Part shown: positions 37,126-45,995 of the stretch, one piece after another
Position numbering within the stretch: position 1 is the first letter of the stretch
How the letters are laid out: every line of letters begins with the position of its first letter
Origin: Scleromatobacter sp039920745
GTDB taxonomy: Bacteria; Pseudomonadota; Gammaproteobacteria; Burkholderiales; Burkholderiaceae_C
NCBI GenBank assembly: GCA_039920745.1
Contig: JBDSDD010000049.1
Span: 39,404-103,403, forward strand
Reading direction: 5' to 3'
DNA length: 64,000 nt
Position numbers and translations under genes: made by a program
The notes under the pieces: generated by a model
The model's input: only the letters and a program-made list of their open reading frames with translations
Databases searched by the model: none
What the model was told of the DNA's origin: nothing

Positions 37126-37257
37126 GTGGCGCGGCCGCCCCATTCGTCGAAGTTTCCATGAATGATCGAGCCGGCCCTCTGCGCCGGCGCACGCCCACCG
37201 CGCTGTGCGCGGTGGTGTCAAATGCTTCCCACACGTCCAAATCCCGGAGCCAATTCG

Positions 37258-37779
37258 ATGCACCGTCTCCTGTTCCTCATCGTTGCCTGCCTGTGCGCAA
37301 CAACCGCCTCGGCCGACGACCGCACCGACAAGGTCCGCGCCCTCATGGAAGCGCAGGGCTTGCTCACCACGATGCAGCAGCAACTGACCGCAGGCCGCGA
37401 GCGCAGCCGCGCGATGGCCAGCCAGATGCTGGAGAGCGCCTTCAAGGGCCTCGCGCCAGATCCCGTCACCAAGGAAAAGATGACCGAGGCAGCGAACCAG
37501 TTCATCGACGAGATGAAGAACCCGCTGACGGCGGCCGACATCGTCGCCATCTGGTCGGATGCCTACGGCTCGAAGTTCTCCGATGTGGAGCTCGACGGCC
37601 TGCTCGCTTACTACCGCTCGCCGCTCGCGCAGAAGGAGGTGCAGGTGTCGCGCCGGGCATTGACCCAGTTGTCCGAGCGCACGCAGGCGGCCTACAAGCC
37701 GGTCGCGGACGCGGCCATCGCGCACTACGTCGAGAGAATCCGCGTCATCGTCGGCGACTGCCGCTGCGCCAAGCCGTGA
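37258..37779 (+). CDS. Secreted DUF2059 protein
   Basis: 173 residues from the ATG at 37258 (GGAG upstream). Signal peptide LLFLIVACLCATTASA. A helical domain follows with IDEMKNPLTAADIVAIWSDAY and FSDVELDGLLAYYRSPL, the DUF2059 signature of proteins found in many Gram-negatives with no known function. C-terminal Cys pair CRC. It stands directly before the TelA operon on the same strand, 133 bases away. Confidence 0.85.
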   Translation: MHRLLFLIVACLCATTASADDRTDKVRALMEAQGLLTTMQQQLTAGRERSRAMASQMLESAFKGLAPDPVTKEKMTEAANQFIDEMKNPLTAADIVAIWSDAYGSKFSDVELDGLLAYYRSPLAQKEVQVSRRALTQLSERTQAAYKPVADAAIAHYVERIRVIVGDCRCAKP

Positions 37780-37912
37780 GGTCCGGGGGGCCGCCCGTGG
37801 GGATCGGTCGACGAACCGTCGCCACAAGGGGATGAACAGCGGCGGCAGCCCCGCCGGACCAGTGCAGAATCCGGGTCGACAAGCGCCACGAAGCGCACAG
37901 GGAGGCATCCGG

Positions 37913-39043
37913 ATGAAATCGGGGTTGAGGTTGATCGTCACGCTGGTCGTGCTCGCCGGGTTCGCCGGCGTGGTGGCCTATTCGGTGCGCGGCCACCAGC
38001 AGCAGCAACAGCTTGCCCACCAGGACGAGAGGCGGGCCACGGCCGAGGACGTGACCGGGCTCGTCGCGGTGGACGTCGATCCGTTCTTCGCCGACGAGCG
38101 CGTCCAGCGCATCCTGCGCGACAAGGGCTTCGCGGTGAAGGCCACGCGCGCGGGCAGCCGCGACATGGCCGACCAGGTGGCGGCCGGCGCGAAGCCCGAC
38201 TTCTGGTTCCCGTCCGGCGTGCTCGCGGCCAACCGGATCGACGATGCGGCCAGGAAGCTCAACCAGTCGCTGTCGCAGACCACGCCCTTCAACAGCCCGA
38301 TGGTGGTGGCCAGCTGGGCACCCGTCGCGGCCATCCTGGAGGCCAACGGCATCGCGCACCGCACCGGCGAGCACGTCTATGCGTTGAGCATGGACAAGCT
38401 CGCCGAAGTGATGCTGGCGAAGAAGCGCTGGTCGGAGCTCAAGGGCGCTGCCGGCTACGACGTCAAGCGCAGCGTGCTGGTGTCCACCACCGACGTGCGC
38501 AAGAGCAACTCCTCCGCGATGTACCTGGCGCTGATGAGCCAGGCGGTCAACGGCGGCGAGGTGATCACCGACCACACCGCCGCCAAGGCCAGCGCCACGC
38601 GGCTGGCGGAGTTGTTCAAGCGCCAGGGCTTCCAGGAGAACTACGTCAACGGCAACTTCGACGACTACGTGCAGATCGGCATCGGCAAGACGCCGCTGGC
38701 CTTCATCTACGAGTACCAGCTCGCCGGCTACGCGATCGCGCACAAGGGCGTGCAGTCGGACATGGTGCTGATGTACCCCGAGCCCACCATCGTCAACAAG
38801 TTCGTGTTGCTGGCGGCATCGGCGCGCGGCAAGGCCTTGCAGCAAGAGTTGGCCAGCAACATCGAACTGCAGAAGATCGCGGTGCAGATGGGCCTGCGCA
38901 CCGCCGATCCCTCGCTGTTCGCGGCGGCCGTCAAGCCCACCGGGCTGGCGGTGCAGGACCGCATCGTGCAGGTGATCGACCCGCCCGCGTACGAATTGAT
39001 GACGGACATGATAGCCACGGTCACCACGGAGATGGCGCAATGA
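37913..39043 (+). CDS. Membrane-anchored solute-binding-like protein of the TelA operon
   Basis: 376 residues from the ATG at 37913, with GGGAGG upstream. One N-terminal helix (LRLIVTLVVLAGFAGVVAYSV) without a clear cleavage site suggests a membrane anchor. The rest looks like a type-2 periplasmic binding fold (VDVDPFFADERVQRILRD, KPDFWFPSGVLAANRI, VYALSMDKLAEVMLAKKRW, TPLAFIYEYQLAGY). No permease or ATPase is nearby, so a sensory or chaperoning role is more likely than transport. Its stop overlaps the next start (ATGA). First gene of the binding-protein/VWA/XpaC/TelA operon. Confidence 0.82.
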   Translation: MKSGLRLIVTLVVLAGFAGVVAYSVRGHQQQQQLAHQDERRATAEDVTGLVAVDVDPFFADERVQRILRDKGFAVKATRAGSRDMADQVAAGAKPDFWFPSGVLAANRIDDAARKLNQSLSQTTPFNSPMVVASWAPVAAILEANGIAHRTGEHVYALSMDKLAEVMLAKKRWSELKGAAGYDVKRSVLVSTTDVRKSNSSAMYLALMSQAVNGGEVITDHTAAKASATRLAELFKRQGFQENYVNGNFDDYVQIGIGKTPLAFIYEYQLAGYAIAHKGVQSDMVLMYPEPTIVNKFVLLAASARGKALQQELASNIELQKIAVQMGLRTADPSLFAAAVKPTGLAVQDRIVQVIDPPAYELMTDMIATVTTEMAQ

Positions 39044-40704
39044 ACAAGCTCGCACGATGGGCCCTGGTGGGCGTGGCGGCGTTGGTGCTGGCCGGCTGCG
39101 AACGGCGTGCCGAAGGCCCCCCCGAACCGACCCGGCAGGACACGTCGACGGCACCCGCCTTTGTCGTCCTGGCCACCAGCGACCTGAAGGACGCCCAGCC
39201 GCTCGAGGCGATGGTGCTCAAGGCCACCGGCGTCAAACTGAAGTTCCGCTATGGCGGCACGATGGAAAGCACCGAGGCGGTGCTCACCGGCAAGGCCGAC
39301 GCGCAGGCCGCCTGGTTCGCCAACGCGAAGTACCTGCTCAGCGATGCGCAAGGGCAGGGCCGCGTGAAGATGCAGGAAAAGATCATGCTGTCGCCGATGG
39401 CGGTGGGTGTGAGCGAGTCGACGGCCAAGGAACTCGGCTGGGATGACCCCAAGACCGCCGCCAACGTCACCTGGAAGACCATCACACAGGCTGCGGGCGC
39501 CGGCAAGCTGCGCTACGCGATGTCCAACCCGGCCACGTCCAACCAGGGCTTCATGGCGCTGATGGGCGTGGCGGCGGCCGCCGCCGACAAGTCCGAGGCA
39601 CTGGCCGCCGAGGATGTCGATCGCGGCGCGATCGCCACCTTTCTCAAGGGCTACAAGCTGCCGGGCGACAACTCGACGTACCTGTCCGAACGCTTCTACG
39701 AACAGCAGGGCCCGCGGGTCAACGCCTTCATCAACTACGAGAGCTGGCTGCTGGGCATGAACGCCAGCGGCAAGCTGCGCGAGAAGCTCATGCTCGTGTA
39801 CCCGCGCGAGGGCGTGTCCACGGCCGACTATCCGTTCATGCTGTTGGACGACGCGCGCCGCGACGACTACCTCAAGGTGGTCGCCTACCTCAAGGGCGCC
39901 GACGCGCAAACCTGGCTGGCCACGCAGACGCTGCGCCGCCCGGTCAACGGCGACGTGGCCAAGGCGACCGCCGACAAGTTCCCGGGCACGGGCATGCTCG
40001 TCGAGCTGCCGTTCTCGCCGGATCGCAGGCTGGCCGACGGCCTGATCGACGCCTACCTCAACGAGTTCCGCCGCCCCATCGCCTCCACCTTCGTGCTCGA
40101 CACGAGCGGCAGCATGGGCAGCGACCGCCGCCTCGTGCGCCTGGTCGAGGCACTCGACTACGTCGCCGGCGACGACGCCTCGCTGACCGGCCGCATCGCG
40201 CGCCTGACGAGCCGCGAGAAGATCTGGATGCTGCCCTTCTCGTCGACGCCCGGCGTGCCGACGCTGTTCGAGATCCCGCAGGACAAGGCGCAGGCCAAGG
40301 GCGTCGGCGTGGCCAGGGATTCGGACGCCAAGGCCCAGGCGATGGCCTCGGTGCGCGACTACGCGGGCACCCTGCGCGCGCACGGCGGCACCGCGCTGTA
40401 CGACAGCATCCTGGACGCGCTGACCCACATGGCCAAGGAGAAGGGCCTCCATCCCGAGTACCAATATTCGGTGGTGGGCTTCACGGACGGCGAGAACTCC
40501 AGCGGACGCAGCTACGAACAGTTCAAGACCGACTACGCCGCGCTGTCGGAAGACGCCAAGGCGATCCCCGTGTTCATGGTGCTGTTCGGCGACGCCAAGG
40601 AAGCCGAGCTCAAGGGCCTCGTCAAGGTCACCGGCGGCCGGGTGTTCGACGCCCGCAACACGCCGCTGTACAACGTCTTCAAGGACATCCGGGCCTTTCA
40701 GTGA
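39040..40704 (+). CDS. Lipoprotein: solute-binding-like domain fused to a VWA domain
   Basis: 554 residues. Lipobox LAGC in WALVGVAALVLAGCERR. Residues 40-330 form a second binding-protein-like domain (YGGTMESTEAVLTGKADAQA, MSNPATSNQGFMALMGVA, FINYESWLLGM, VYPREGVSTADYPFMLLD) related in layout to the preceding protein. Residues 345-554 are a von Willebrand A domain with the MIDAS motif DTSGSMG and later TALYDS (MIDAS Thr) and FTDGEN. VWA domains bind partners through a metal ion. ATGA overlap with the preceding gene; the next ORF begins 14 bases after its stop. Confidence 0.87.
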   Translation: MNKLARWALVGVAALVLAGCERRAEGPPEPTRQDTSTAPAFVVLATSDLKDAQPLEAMVLKATGVKLKFRYGGTMESTEAVLTGKADAQAAWFANAKYLLSDAQGQGRVKMQEKIMLSPMAVGVSESTAKELGWDDPKTAANVTWKTITQAAGAGKLRYAMSNPATSNQGFMALMGVAAAAADKSEALAAEDVDRGAIATFLKGYKLPGDNSTYLSERFYEQQGPRVNAFINYESWLLGMNASGKLREKLMLVYPREGVSTADYPFMLLDDARRDDYLKVVAYLKGADAQTWLATQTLRRPVNGDVAKATADKFPGTGMLVELPFSPDRRLADGLIDAYLNEFRRPIASTFVLDTSGSMGSDRRLVRLVEALDYVAGDDASLTGRIARLTSREKIWMLPFSSTPGVPTLFEIPQDKAQAKGVGVARDSDAKAQAMASVRDYAGTLRAHGGTALYDSILDALTHMAKEKGLHPEYQYSVVGFTDGENSSGRSYEQFKTDYAALSEDAKAIPVFMVLFGDAKEAELKGLVKVTGGRVFDARNTPLYNVFKDIRAFQ

Positions 40705-40717
40705 GCGCCTGCCTCGC

Positions 40718-41374
40718 ATGAACGCAATCGGTCGACTCCTCACGTCCAGCGCCAACTGGTGCGGGCTGGCGCTGGCAGCCGTCCCGCTGGTGCTCAAGGC
40801 CGCGCAGATGCTCGGCCCGATCGCCTTCGCGCTGGCGCTCGCCGGCTATGCGATCGGCTTCTTCCTGGGCGGCTCGCTGTTCGGCTTCCCGCGCCTGGGC
40901 GCGCCGGCGTGGGACGCCGACCTCACCTTCTTCGACACCGGCGACGTGCGGCGCAACATCGAGAGCGCCATCGAGGGCATCCGCGCGCTCGTGCAGCGCA
41001 ACCCGGACCAGCGCCTGAGCGGCGCGTTGCGCGATCGCACGCTCGAGATCTGCCAGAAGCTGGAGGCGCTGTTGGCGCAATGGGAAAGCTCCAAGGGCGC
41101 GCTGTCGCTCGAAGAGGAGTTCCACGCGCGCCACATCGCCCTGTCCTACCTGCCCGACGCCCTCAAGGGCTACCTGGCCATCCCCAAGGCCTTCGCCGCC
41201 GAGCGCGTGCTCGACAACGGCCGCACCGCCCACGACACCTTGGCATTGACGCTGGACGAGCTGTCCGGCAAGGTCGGCCAGTTGCAGGACGATCTGGCCG
41301 GGCAGGACGCCCAGGCCTTCCTGTCCCATTCGCGTTTCATCGACAACAAGTTCGCCTCCCGGAGCCTCACATGA
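40718..41374 (+). CDS. XpaC-like membrane protein of the TelA operon
   Basis: 218 residues. Two N-terminal hydrophobic segments (WCGLALAAVPLVLKAAQML, IAFALALAGYAIGFFLGGSL), then a helical cytoplasmic part (RRNIESAIEGIRALVQRNP, LEALLAQWESSKGALSLEEEF, HIALSYLPDALKGYL). Position and pattern match the XpaC/'5-bromo-4-chloroindolyl phosphate hydrolysis' family that accompanies telA in many genomes. Biochemical role unknown. Stop overlaps the TelA start. Confidence 0.72.
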   Translation: MNAIGRLLTSSANWCGLALAAVPLVLKAAQMLGPIAFALALAGYAIGFFLGGSLFGFPRLGAPAWDADLTFFDTGDVRRNIESAIEGIRALVQRNPDQRLSGALRDRTLEICQKLEALLAQWESSKGALSLEEEFHARHIALSYLPDALKGYLAIPKAFAAERVLDNGRTAHDTLALTLDELSGKVGQLQDDLAGQDAQAFLSHSRFIDNKFASRSLT

Positions 41375-42555
41375 GCGACACCCAGCCCCTCTCGCCGCCC
41401 GAAACCACCTTCGCGCTCACGCCGCCCGAGGTGATGCAGCCGATCCCCGATTCGAAGGCGGCCGACCTGGTCGCCGTGAAGCCCGATCGCATGCAGGCCC
41501 TCGACCAGAAGGCCGACGCCTTCATCGCGACGCTGACGACACAGGATCTGCAGAGCGCGGATTTCAAGCAGAAGCTCGACCTCGCGTTCGCGCTCGGCAA
41601 GGAAGAGATCAGCGTCGCCTCCAGCCTGCTGCAGGGCCGCCTGATGGAGCGCAACTTCGTCGACGCGTCGGGCTCGCCGGCCTTCAAGGCGATCAGCGAG
41701 CTGCGCGGTCACCTCGACGAGCTCAACCCCGGCAACGAAGGCGACCTGCTGTCGCCCAACCGCATCCTCGGCATGATCCCCTGGGGCAACAAGCTGCAGG
41801 CCTATTTCCGCCGCTTCCAGTCGTCCGCGTCGCAGATCAAGACCTGCATGACGCAGTTGTACGTGGCGCGCGACGACATCCAGAAGGATCTCGCCGACGT
41901 CGACTCGCAACGTGCGCGCATCTGGGGCGGCATGGAGAAGATGTCCGAGGCGATCCTGTTCGCCAAGCTGCTCGACGACAAGATCGGCGCGAAGGTCGAG
42001 GCACTGCGCGCCACCGACGCCTTGCGCGCCCGGGCCGTCGAACAGGAGGTGCAGTTCTACGCGCGCCAGAACCTCACCGACATGCTCACGCAGCAAGCCG
42101 TCAGCATCAACGGCTACCTGGCGCTGGACGTCGTCAAGAAGACCGGGCGCGAGCTGATGAACGGCTGCACGCGCGTGGCCACCACCGGCATGAGCGCGCT
42201 GGCCGTGGCCCAGACCGTCGCCCGCGCCACCGGCAACCAGATCGAGGTGATGGACATGCTCGAGGGCGTCAACTCCACCATCGGCAAGCTCATCGCCCAG
42301 ACCGGCGAACAGCTCAACACGCACGTCACGCGCACCACCGAGTTCGCCAAGAACCCGATGCTGGGCGTCGAGCAGATCAAGCAGATGTTCGACCAGACCT
42401 ACCGCGCGATGGACGCGATGGACACCTTCCGCAGCGATGCGATCGTGGTGATGGGCCGCAACAACGAGATCATGCAATCCGAGCTCGATCGCTCGCGCAC
42501 GTACGTGGACCGCGTGCGCCAGGAACGCGCGGGCGAGGCGCTCAAGGGCTCCTGA
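41371..42555 (+). CDS. telA: Toxic-anion (tellurite) resistance protein TelA
   Basis: 394 residues, soluble and mostly alpha-helical. Family signatures: LSPNRILGMIPWGNKLQAYFRRFQ... (about 128-151), QIKTCMTQLYVARDDIQKDLA and the C-terminal MLEGVNSTIGKLIAQTGEQLN. TelA/KlaA proteins were linked to tellurite resistance on plasmids, but chromosomal members are thought to serve envelope or metal stress responses. The ATG at 41371 overlaps the XpaC-like stop (ATGA). Fourth and last gene of the coupled operon. Confidence 0.9.
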   Translation: MSDTQPLSPPETTFALTPPEVMQPIPDSKAADLVAVKPDRMQALDQKADAFIATLTTQDLQSADFKQKLDLAFALGKEEISVASSLLQGRLMERNFVDASGSPAFKAISELRGHLDELNPGNEGDLLSPNRILGMIPWGNKLQAYFRRFQSSASQIKTCMTQLYVARDDIQKDLADVDSQRARIWGGMEKMSEAILFAKLLDDKIGAKVEALRATDALRARAVEQEVQFYARQNLTDMLTQQAVSINGYLALDVVKKTGRELMNGCTRVATTGMSALAVAQTVARATGNQIEVMDMLEGVNSTIGKLIAQTGEQLNTHVTRTTEFAKNPMLGVEQIKQMFDQTYRAMDAMDTFRSDAIVVMGRNNEIMQSELDRSRTYVDRVRQERAGEALKGS

Positions 42556-42603
42556 GGCGCGCCGGCTGCGCGTCCGCTCGGCGTGGGGCGGGCGCACGGT
42601 AGC

Positions 42604-42633
42604 GGGACGGGCCGCGCGACCGCGCCGCGTCCC
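42604..42633. terminator. Possible bidirectional hairpin between telA and the MBL gene
   Basis: GGGACG (42604-42609) pairs with CGTCCC (42628-42633), and GCGC repeats inside can extend the stem. It lies between convergent genes, 49 bases after the telA stop and 16 before the MBL stop. No T-run follows on either strand. Confidence 0.35.
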
Positions 42634-42648
42634 TCCTGCCTGCGCCGC

Positions 42649-43620
42649 TCACTTCCCGCGCAGGTAGTTCACCGGCTCGTAGACATACCCCTTGCCGCTG
42701 GCGACGAGGTGGCCGATGCCCGGGAACTGCAGGTGCGCCGAGGCGACCAGCGTGCGGTCTTTCGCGGCCTGCGCGAACACCTTCTGGCGCTGCGCCTCGG
42801 CGGCCTTGCTGTCCGTGTCGAAGGCGATCGTCACGCTCGGGTCGTCGAGCTGGACCGCGGCCACGTGGATCAGGTCGCCGGTGACGATCAGGCGCGCGCC
42901 CTTGCTCTCGACGACGTAGCTGGTGTGGCCGGGCGTGTGGCCCGGCGTGGCCCAGGCGCGCACGCCCGGCACGATCTCGCCGTCGGCCGCGATGGGCTGC
43001 AGCCGACCCGTGGCCTGGTACGGGCCGAAGGCGTTCATCGCGGTGGTGAAGCCGTCGGCCTCCGCGGGGGCCTTGGCCATCTCGGCCTTGCTCAGGAAGT
43101 GGTCGACGTCGCCTTTGCCGGCGTGCACCACCGCCTTGGGGAACACGGCCACGCCTTCGTGCGACAGCCCGCCGACGTGGTCGCCGTGCATGTGCGTGAT
43201 GAAGATGTCGTCGACCTGGTCGGGCCGGTAGCCGGCCGCCTTCAGGTTGGCCAGCAGCGTGCCCGAGGTCGGGCCGCTGTAGCCGCCGGTGCCGGTGTCG
43301 ATCAGCACCAGCTTCGTGCCGGTGTTGACCAGGAACGCGTTGACCGAGGTCTCCACCGGCAGGCTCTGGAAGTGCTTTGCGAGCGCCGCGTTCGTCTTCG
43401 CGGCTGGCTGCTTGAGCAACTGGTCGACCGGCAGGTCGAAGCTGCCGTCGTACAGCGCCGTCACCTCGAAGTCGCCCAGCATCATCCGGTAGAAGCCCGG
43501 GGCCTGCGTCCTGAGCTGGGGTGCGGCGGCCTGCACGGGGGCGATGGCCAAGGCGGAGAACGCCACGGCGGCGATCAGGGTGGTCGCGCGCGCGACGCTG
43601 CGGAGACGGTTCGGGGTCAT
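42649..43620 (-). CDS. Secreted metallo-beta-lactamase-fold hydrolase
   Basis: 323 residues. Signal peptide ending near residue 32 (FSALAIAPVQAAAP). The zinc motif ITHMHGDHVGG gives His143, His145, Asp147 and His148; later metal residues sit in TPGHTPGHTSY and VTGDLIHVAAV. The arrangement is that of lactonase-like or quorum-quenching MBL enzymes, but broad hydrolase activity is all that can be claimed. A broken relative lies at 36900-37125. Converges on telA. Confidence 0.88.
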   Translation of the reverse strand: MTPNRLRSVARATTLIAAVAFSALAIAPVQAAAPQLRTQAPGFYRMMLGDFEVTALYDGSFDLPVDQLLKQPAAKTNAALAKHFQSLPVETSVNAFLVNTGTKLVLIDTGTGGYSGPTSGTLLANLKAAGYRPDQVDDIFITHMHGDHVGGLSHEGVAVFPKAVVHAGKGDVDHFLSKAEMAKAPAEADGFTTAMNAFGPYQATGRLQPIAADGEIVPGVRAWATPGHTPGHTSYVVESKGARLIVTGDLIHVAAVQLDDPSVTIAFDTDSKAAEAQRQKVFAQAAKDRTLVASAHLQFPGIGHLVASGKGYVYEPVNYLRGK

Positions 43621-43713
43621 CTGGAATCCTCGTGGTTGAGTTTCGGCCGCATTGTGGCCGAGTCGCGCGTGAGGCGCGCGGCCGGCGCGTGCTGGCCTTT
43701 CAGCCGACGAGGT

Positions 43714-45897
43714 TCACTTGGCCACGGGCTGGAAGCGCGCGTCGCCGAACTGCCACAGCATGAAGCTCCAGGCGTCGGCGTCCCGCTCCTCGCGCTGCGA
43801 CACGGTGCTGCCCACGCCGTGGCCGCCGTCGTACTGGATACGCAGCAGCACCGGCTTGCCCGACGTCGACGCCGCCTGCAGGCGCGCCGCCATCTTCATC
43901 GACTCCCAAGCGTCGACGCGCGGGTCGTTGATGCCTTGCAGCAGCAGCGTGGCCGGATACTTCACGCCGTCCTGGACGTGGTGGAACGCGTCCATCTCCA
44001 GCAGGCCGTTGAACTGCTGCTTGTCCTTGACGCTGCCGAACTCCGGGACGTTGGCCGGGCCGGTGGCGGTGGTCTCGTCGCGCAGGACGTTGAGCGCGCC
44101 GACGTCGGACACCACCACGGCGAACAACTCGGGTCGCGTCGTCATCGCGCGGCCGACCGCGATGCCGCCCGCGCTGCCGCCCTCGATGGCCAGCTTGCCC
44201 GGGCTCGTGTAGCCCTTCTTGACCAGGTAGTCGCCGCAGGCGATCAGGTCGAGCCAGGTGTTGGGCTTGAACTGGCCCTTGCCGGCCAGGTGCCACTGCT
44301 CGCCGTAGATGCCGCCGCCGCGCACGTGGCAGGTGGCCATGACGCCGCCGAGCTCGAACCAGGCGAGCTGGCGATTGACGTAGTAAGGCGTGTCGACCAT
44401 GCCGTAGGCGCCATACGCTTCGAGCTGGACCGGGTTGCTGCCGTCGAGCTTCATGCCCTTGTGGTGGACGATGGACAGCGGCACCTCGAGGCCGTCATGG
44501 CTCTTGACGAGCACTTCCTCGGCCACCAGGTCGGCCGGTGCGCCGAATGCTCCGGTGACCTGCAGGCCCGTGTCGGCGATCTGGGCATCCTGCGCGCCGA
44601 CGCTGTAGAACAGCTCGTCGTGGGTCCACGAGTCGATGCCGACGATGACGCCGGGGCGGCGCACGTCGCTGTCGGCGATCTGCACCGCGCCCGCCGCCGG
44701 CAGTTGCACCTGTACCGGCTGCGCATCCTTCGCATACCCCACGCGGTACAACTTGCCGACGCTGCCGTCATGGGTCTGGACGTACAGCGCATCCTTGGCC
44801 GCGGCAATGCGGTCGACGACCTCGCGGCCGGGCGCGACGACGACGTCGGCGACGGCCAGGTCCGGATGCGCCATGCTCGTGCGCAGCACCTTGTAGCGCG
44901 ACGCGTTCTGGTGCGACAGCACGTACAGGTCGTCGCCGTGCACGGCGATCGACGTGATCTCCGCGTCGCGGCCGAACAGCTTGCGCCAGGGGGTCGCGGC
45001 AGTCGGCCCCTTGGCCGCGGGCGCGGCGAAGAGCTCCATCTCGCGCTCGACGCCATTGCCGGCGAGAGCCACCGTCCAAGGCGTGCCGGCCATGCTCTGC
45101 ACGATCGGGAACGCCTCCAGCGGCACCGGCAGGGCGGCGTTGACGCCCGCGCCGAGCACCAGCACGTCGGCGCCCTTGCCCGCCATGCGATGCAGCCAGG
45201 CGCCGGAGTTCTTGAGCTTCTCGGCGTTCGCAGCACCGGCCGGAAGGGCCTGCATCCGCAGGTAGACGAAGCCGCTGTCGTTGGGCAGCCAGCTCACGTA
45301 GCCGAACTGCGCGCGGTCGATCGGCGCCATCACTTCCTTGCCGGTGGCCACGTCCATCACGTGGATCACCGCCTCTTCCGAACCGCCGGCCGACACGCCG
45401 TAAGCCACCAGCTTGCCGTTGTTCGACGGCTGAAAGAACTCGATCGCGTGGGGCACACCGCCGCCCTGCGCGTCGGGGTCGACCAACAGCCTGTCCTCGC
45501 CCTTGAAGCCCTTGCGAACATACAGCTTCAACTGCTGCTCGCCGGCCTTGCGCTTCTCGAAGAACACCAGCCCGCTGCCCGCCTGTGTCGGCGACAGGAT
45601 GCGTTCCTTGACCGACTCGTCCAGCTCGCGGATGCGCGCAAGCAGCGCCGCGCGGCCGGGGATGGCGTCCAGCGTCGAGCGCGCGTGGTCGGCCTGGGCG
45701 CGGGCCCACTGCTGCACCTCGGGCGCCGCCAGGTCTTCCATGTAGCGGTAGCCGTCGGTGACGGTGACACCGTGGTAGGTATCGGTGACGGGCTTGACGG
45801 CGGCGACCGGGGGTGGGGTCGACGCTGCGTGCGCCAGGGCGCAGGCGCTGGCCAGGGCGACGCAGGTCGTGCGCAGCGCCAGGATCGGACGGGGCAT
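43714..45897 (-). CDS. Prolyl oligopeptidase-family serine peptidase (S9A)
   Basis: 727 residues from the ATG at 45897, chosen because a signal peptide follows (LRTTCVALASACALAHAA). Residues 35-430 are the beta-propeller cap (YMEDLAAPEVQQWARAQ, DSGFVYLRMQ). The alpha/beta-hydrolase domain has the nucleophile Ser in IEGGSAGGIAVG, Asp in INDPRVDAWES and His in YDGGHGVGS. It cleaves short peptides after proline in the periplasm. MetAP lies upstream on the same strand, 98 bases away. Confidence 0.92.
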   Translation of the reverse strand: MPRPILALRTTCVALASACALAHAASTPPPVAAVKPVTDTYHGVTVTDGYRYMEDLAAPEVQQWARAQADHARSTLDAIPGRAALLARIRELDESVKERILSPTQAGSGLVFFEKRKAGEQQLKLYVRKGFKGEDRLLVDPDAQGGGVPHAIEFFQPSNNGKLVAYGVSAGGSEEAVIHVMDVATGKEVMAPIDRAQFGYVSWLPNDSGFVYLRMQALPAGAANAEKLKNSGAWLHRMAGKGADVLVLGAGVNAALPVPLEAFPIVQSMAGTPWTVALAGNGVEREMELFAAPAAKGPTAATPWRKLFGRDAEITSIAVHGDDLYVLSHQNASRYKVLRTSMAHPDLAVADVVVAPGREVVDRIAAAKDALYVQTHDGSVGKLYRVGYAKDAQPVQVQLPAAGAVQIADSDVRRPGVIVGIDSWTHDELFYSVGAQDAQIADTGLQVTGAFGAPADLVAEEVLVKSHDGLEVPLSIVHHKGMKLDGSNPVQLEAYGAYGMVDTPYYVNRQLAWFELGGVMATCHVRGGGIYGEQWHLAGKGQFKPNTWLDLIACGDYLVKKGYTSPGKLAIEGGSAGGIAVGRAMTTRPELFAVVVSDVGALNVLRDETTATGPANVPEFGSVKDKQQFNGLLEMDAFHHVQDGVKYPATLLLQGINDPRVDAWESMKMAARLQAASTSGKPVLLRIQYDGGHGVGSTVSQREERDADAWSFMLWQFGDARFQPVAK

Positions 45898-45995
45898 CGG
45901 GAACACTCCACAGCGAGGTTGGAGCGCGGAGTATGCCAACGCGCGCCAGCAGCCCACGTCAGCAATTACGAGCGGGCCGCGTTGTCGAGCACGCT

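Noticed and set aside
37780..37912. Long-range inverted repeat GGTCCGG/CCGGACC ahead of the TelA operon
   Set aside because: Arms are 67 bases apart, only seven bases long and built from very common GC-rich words.
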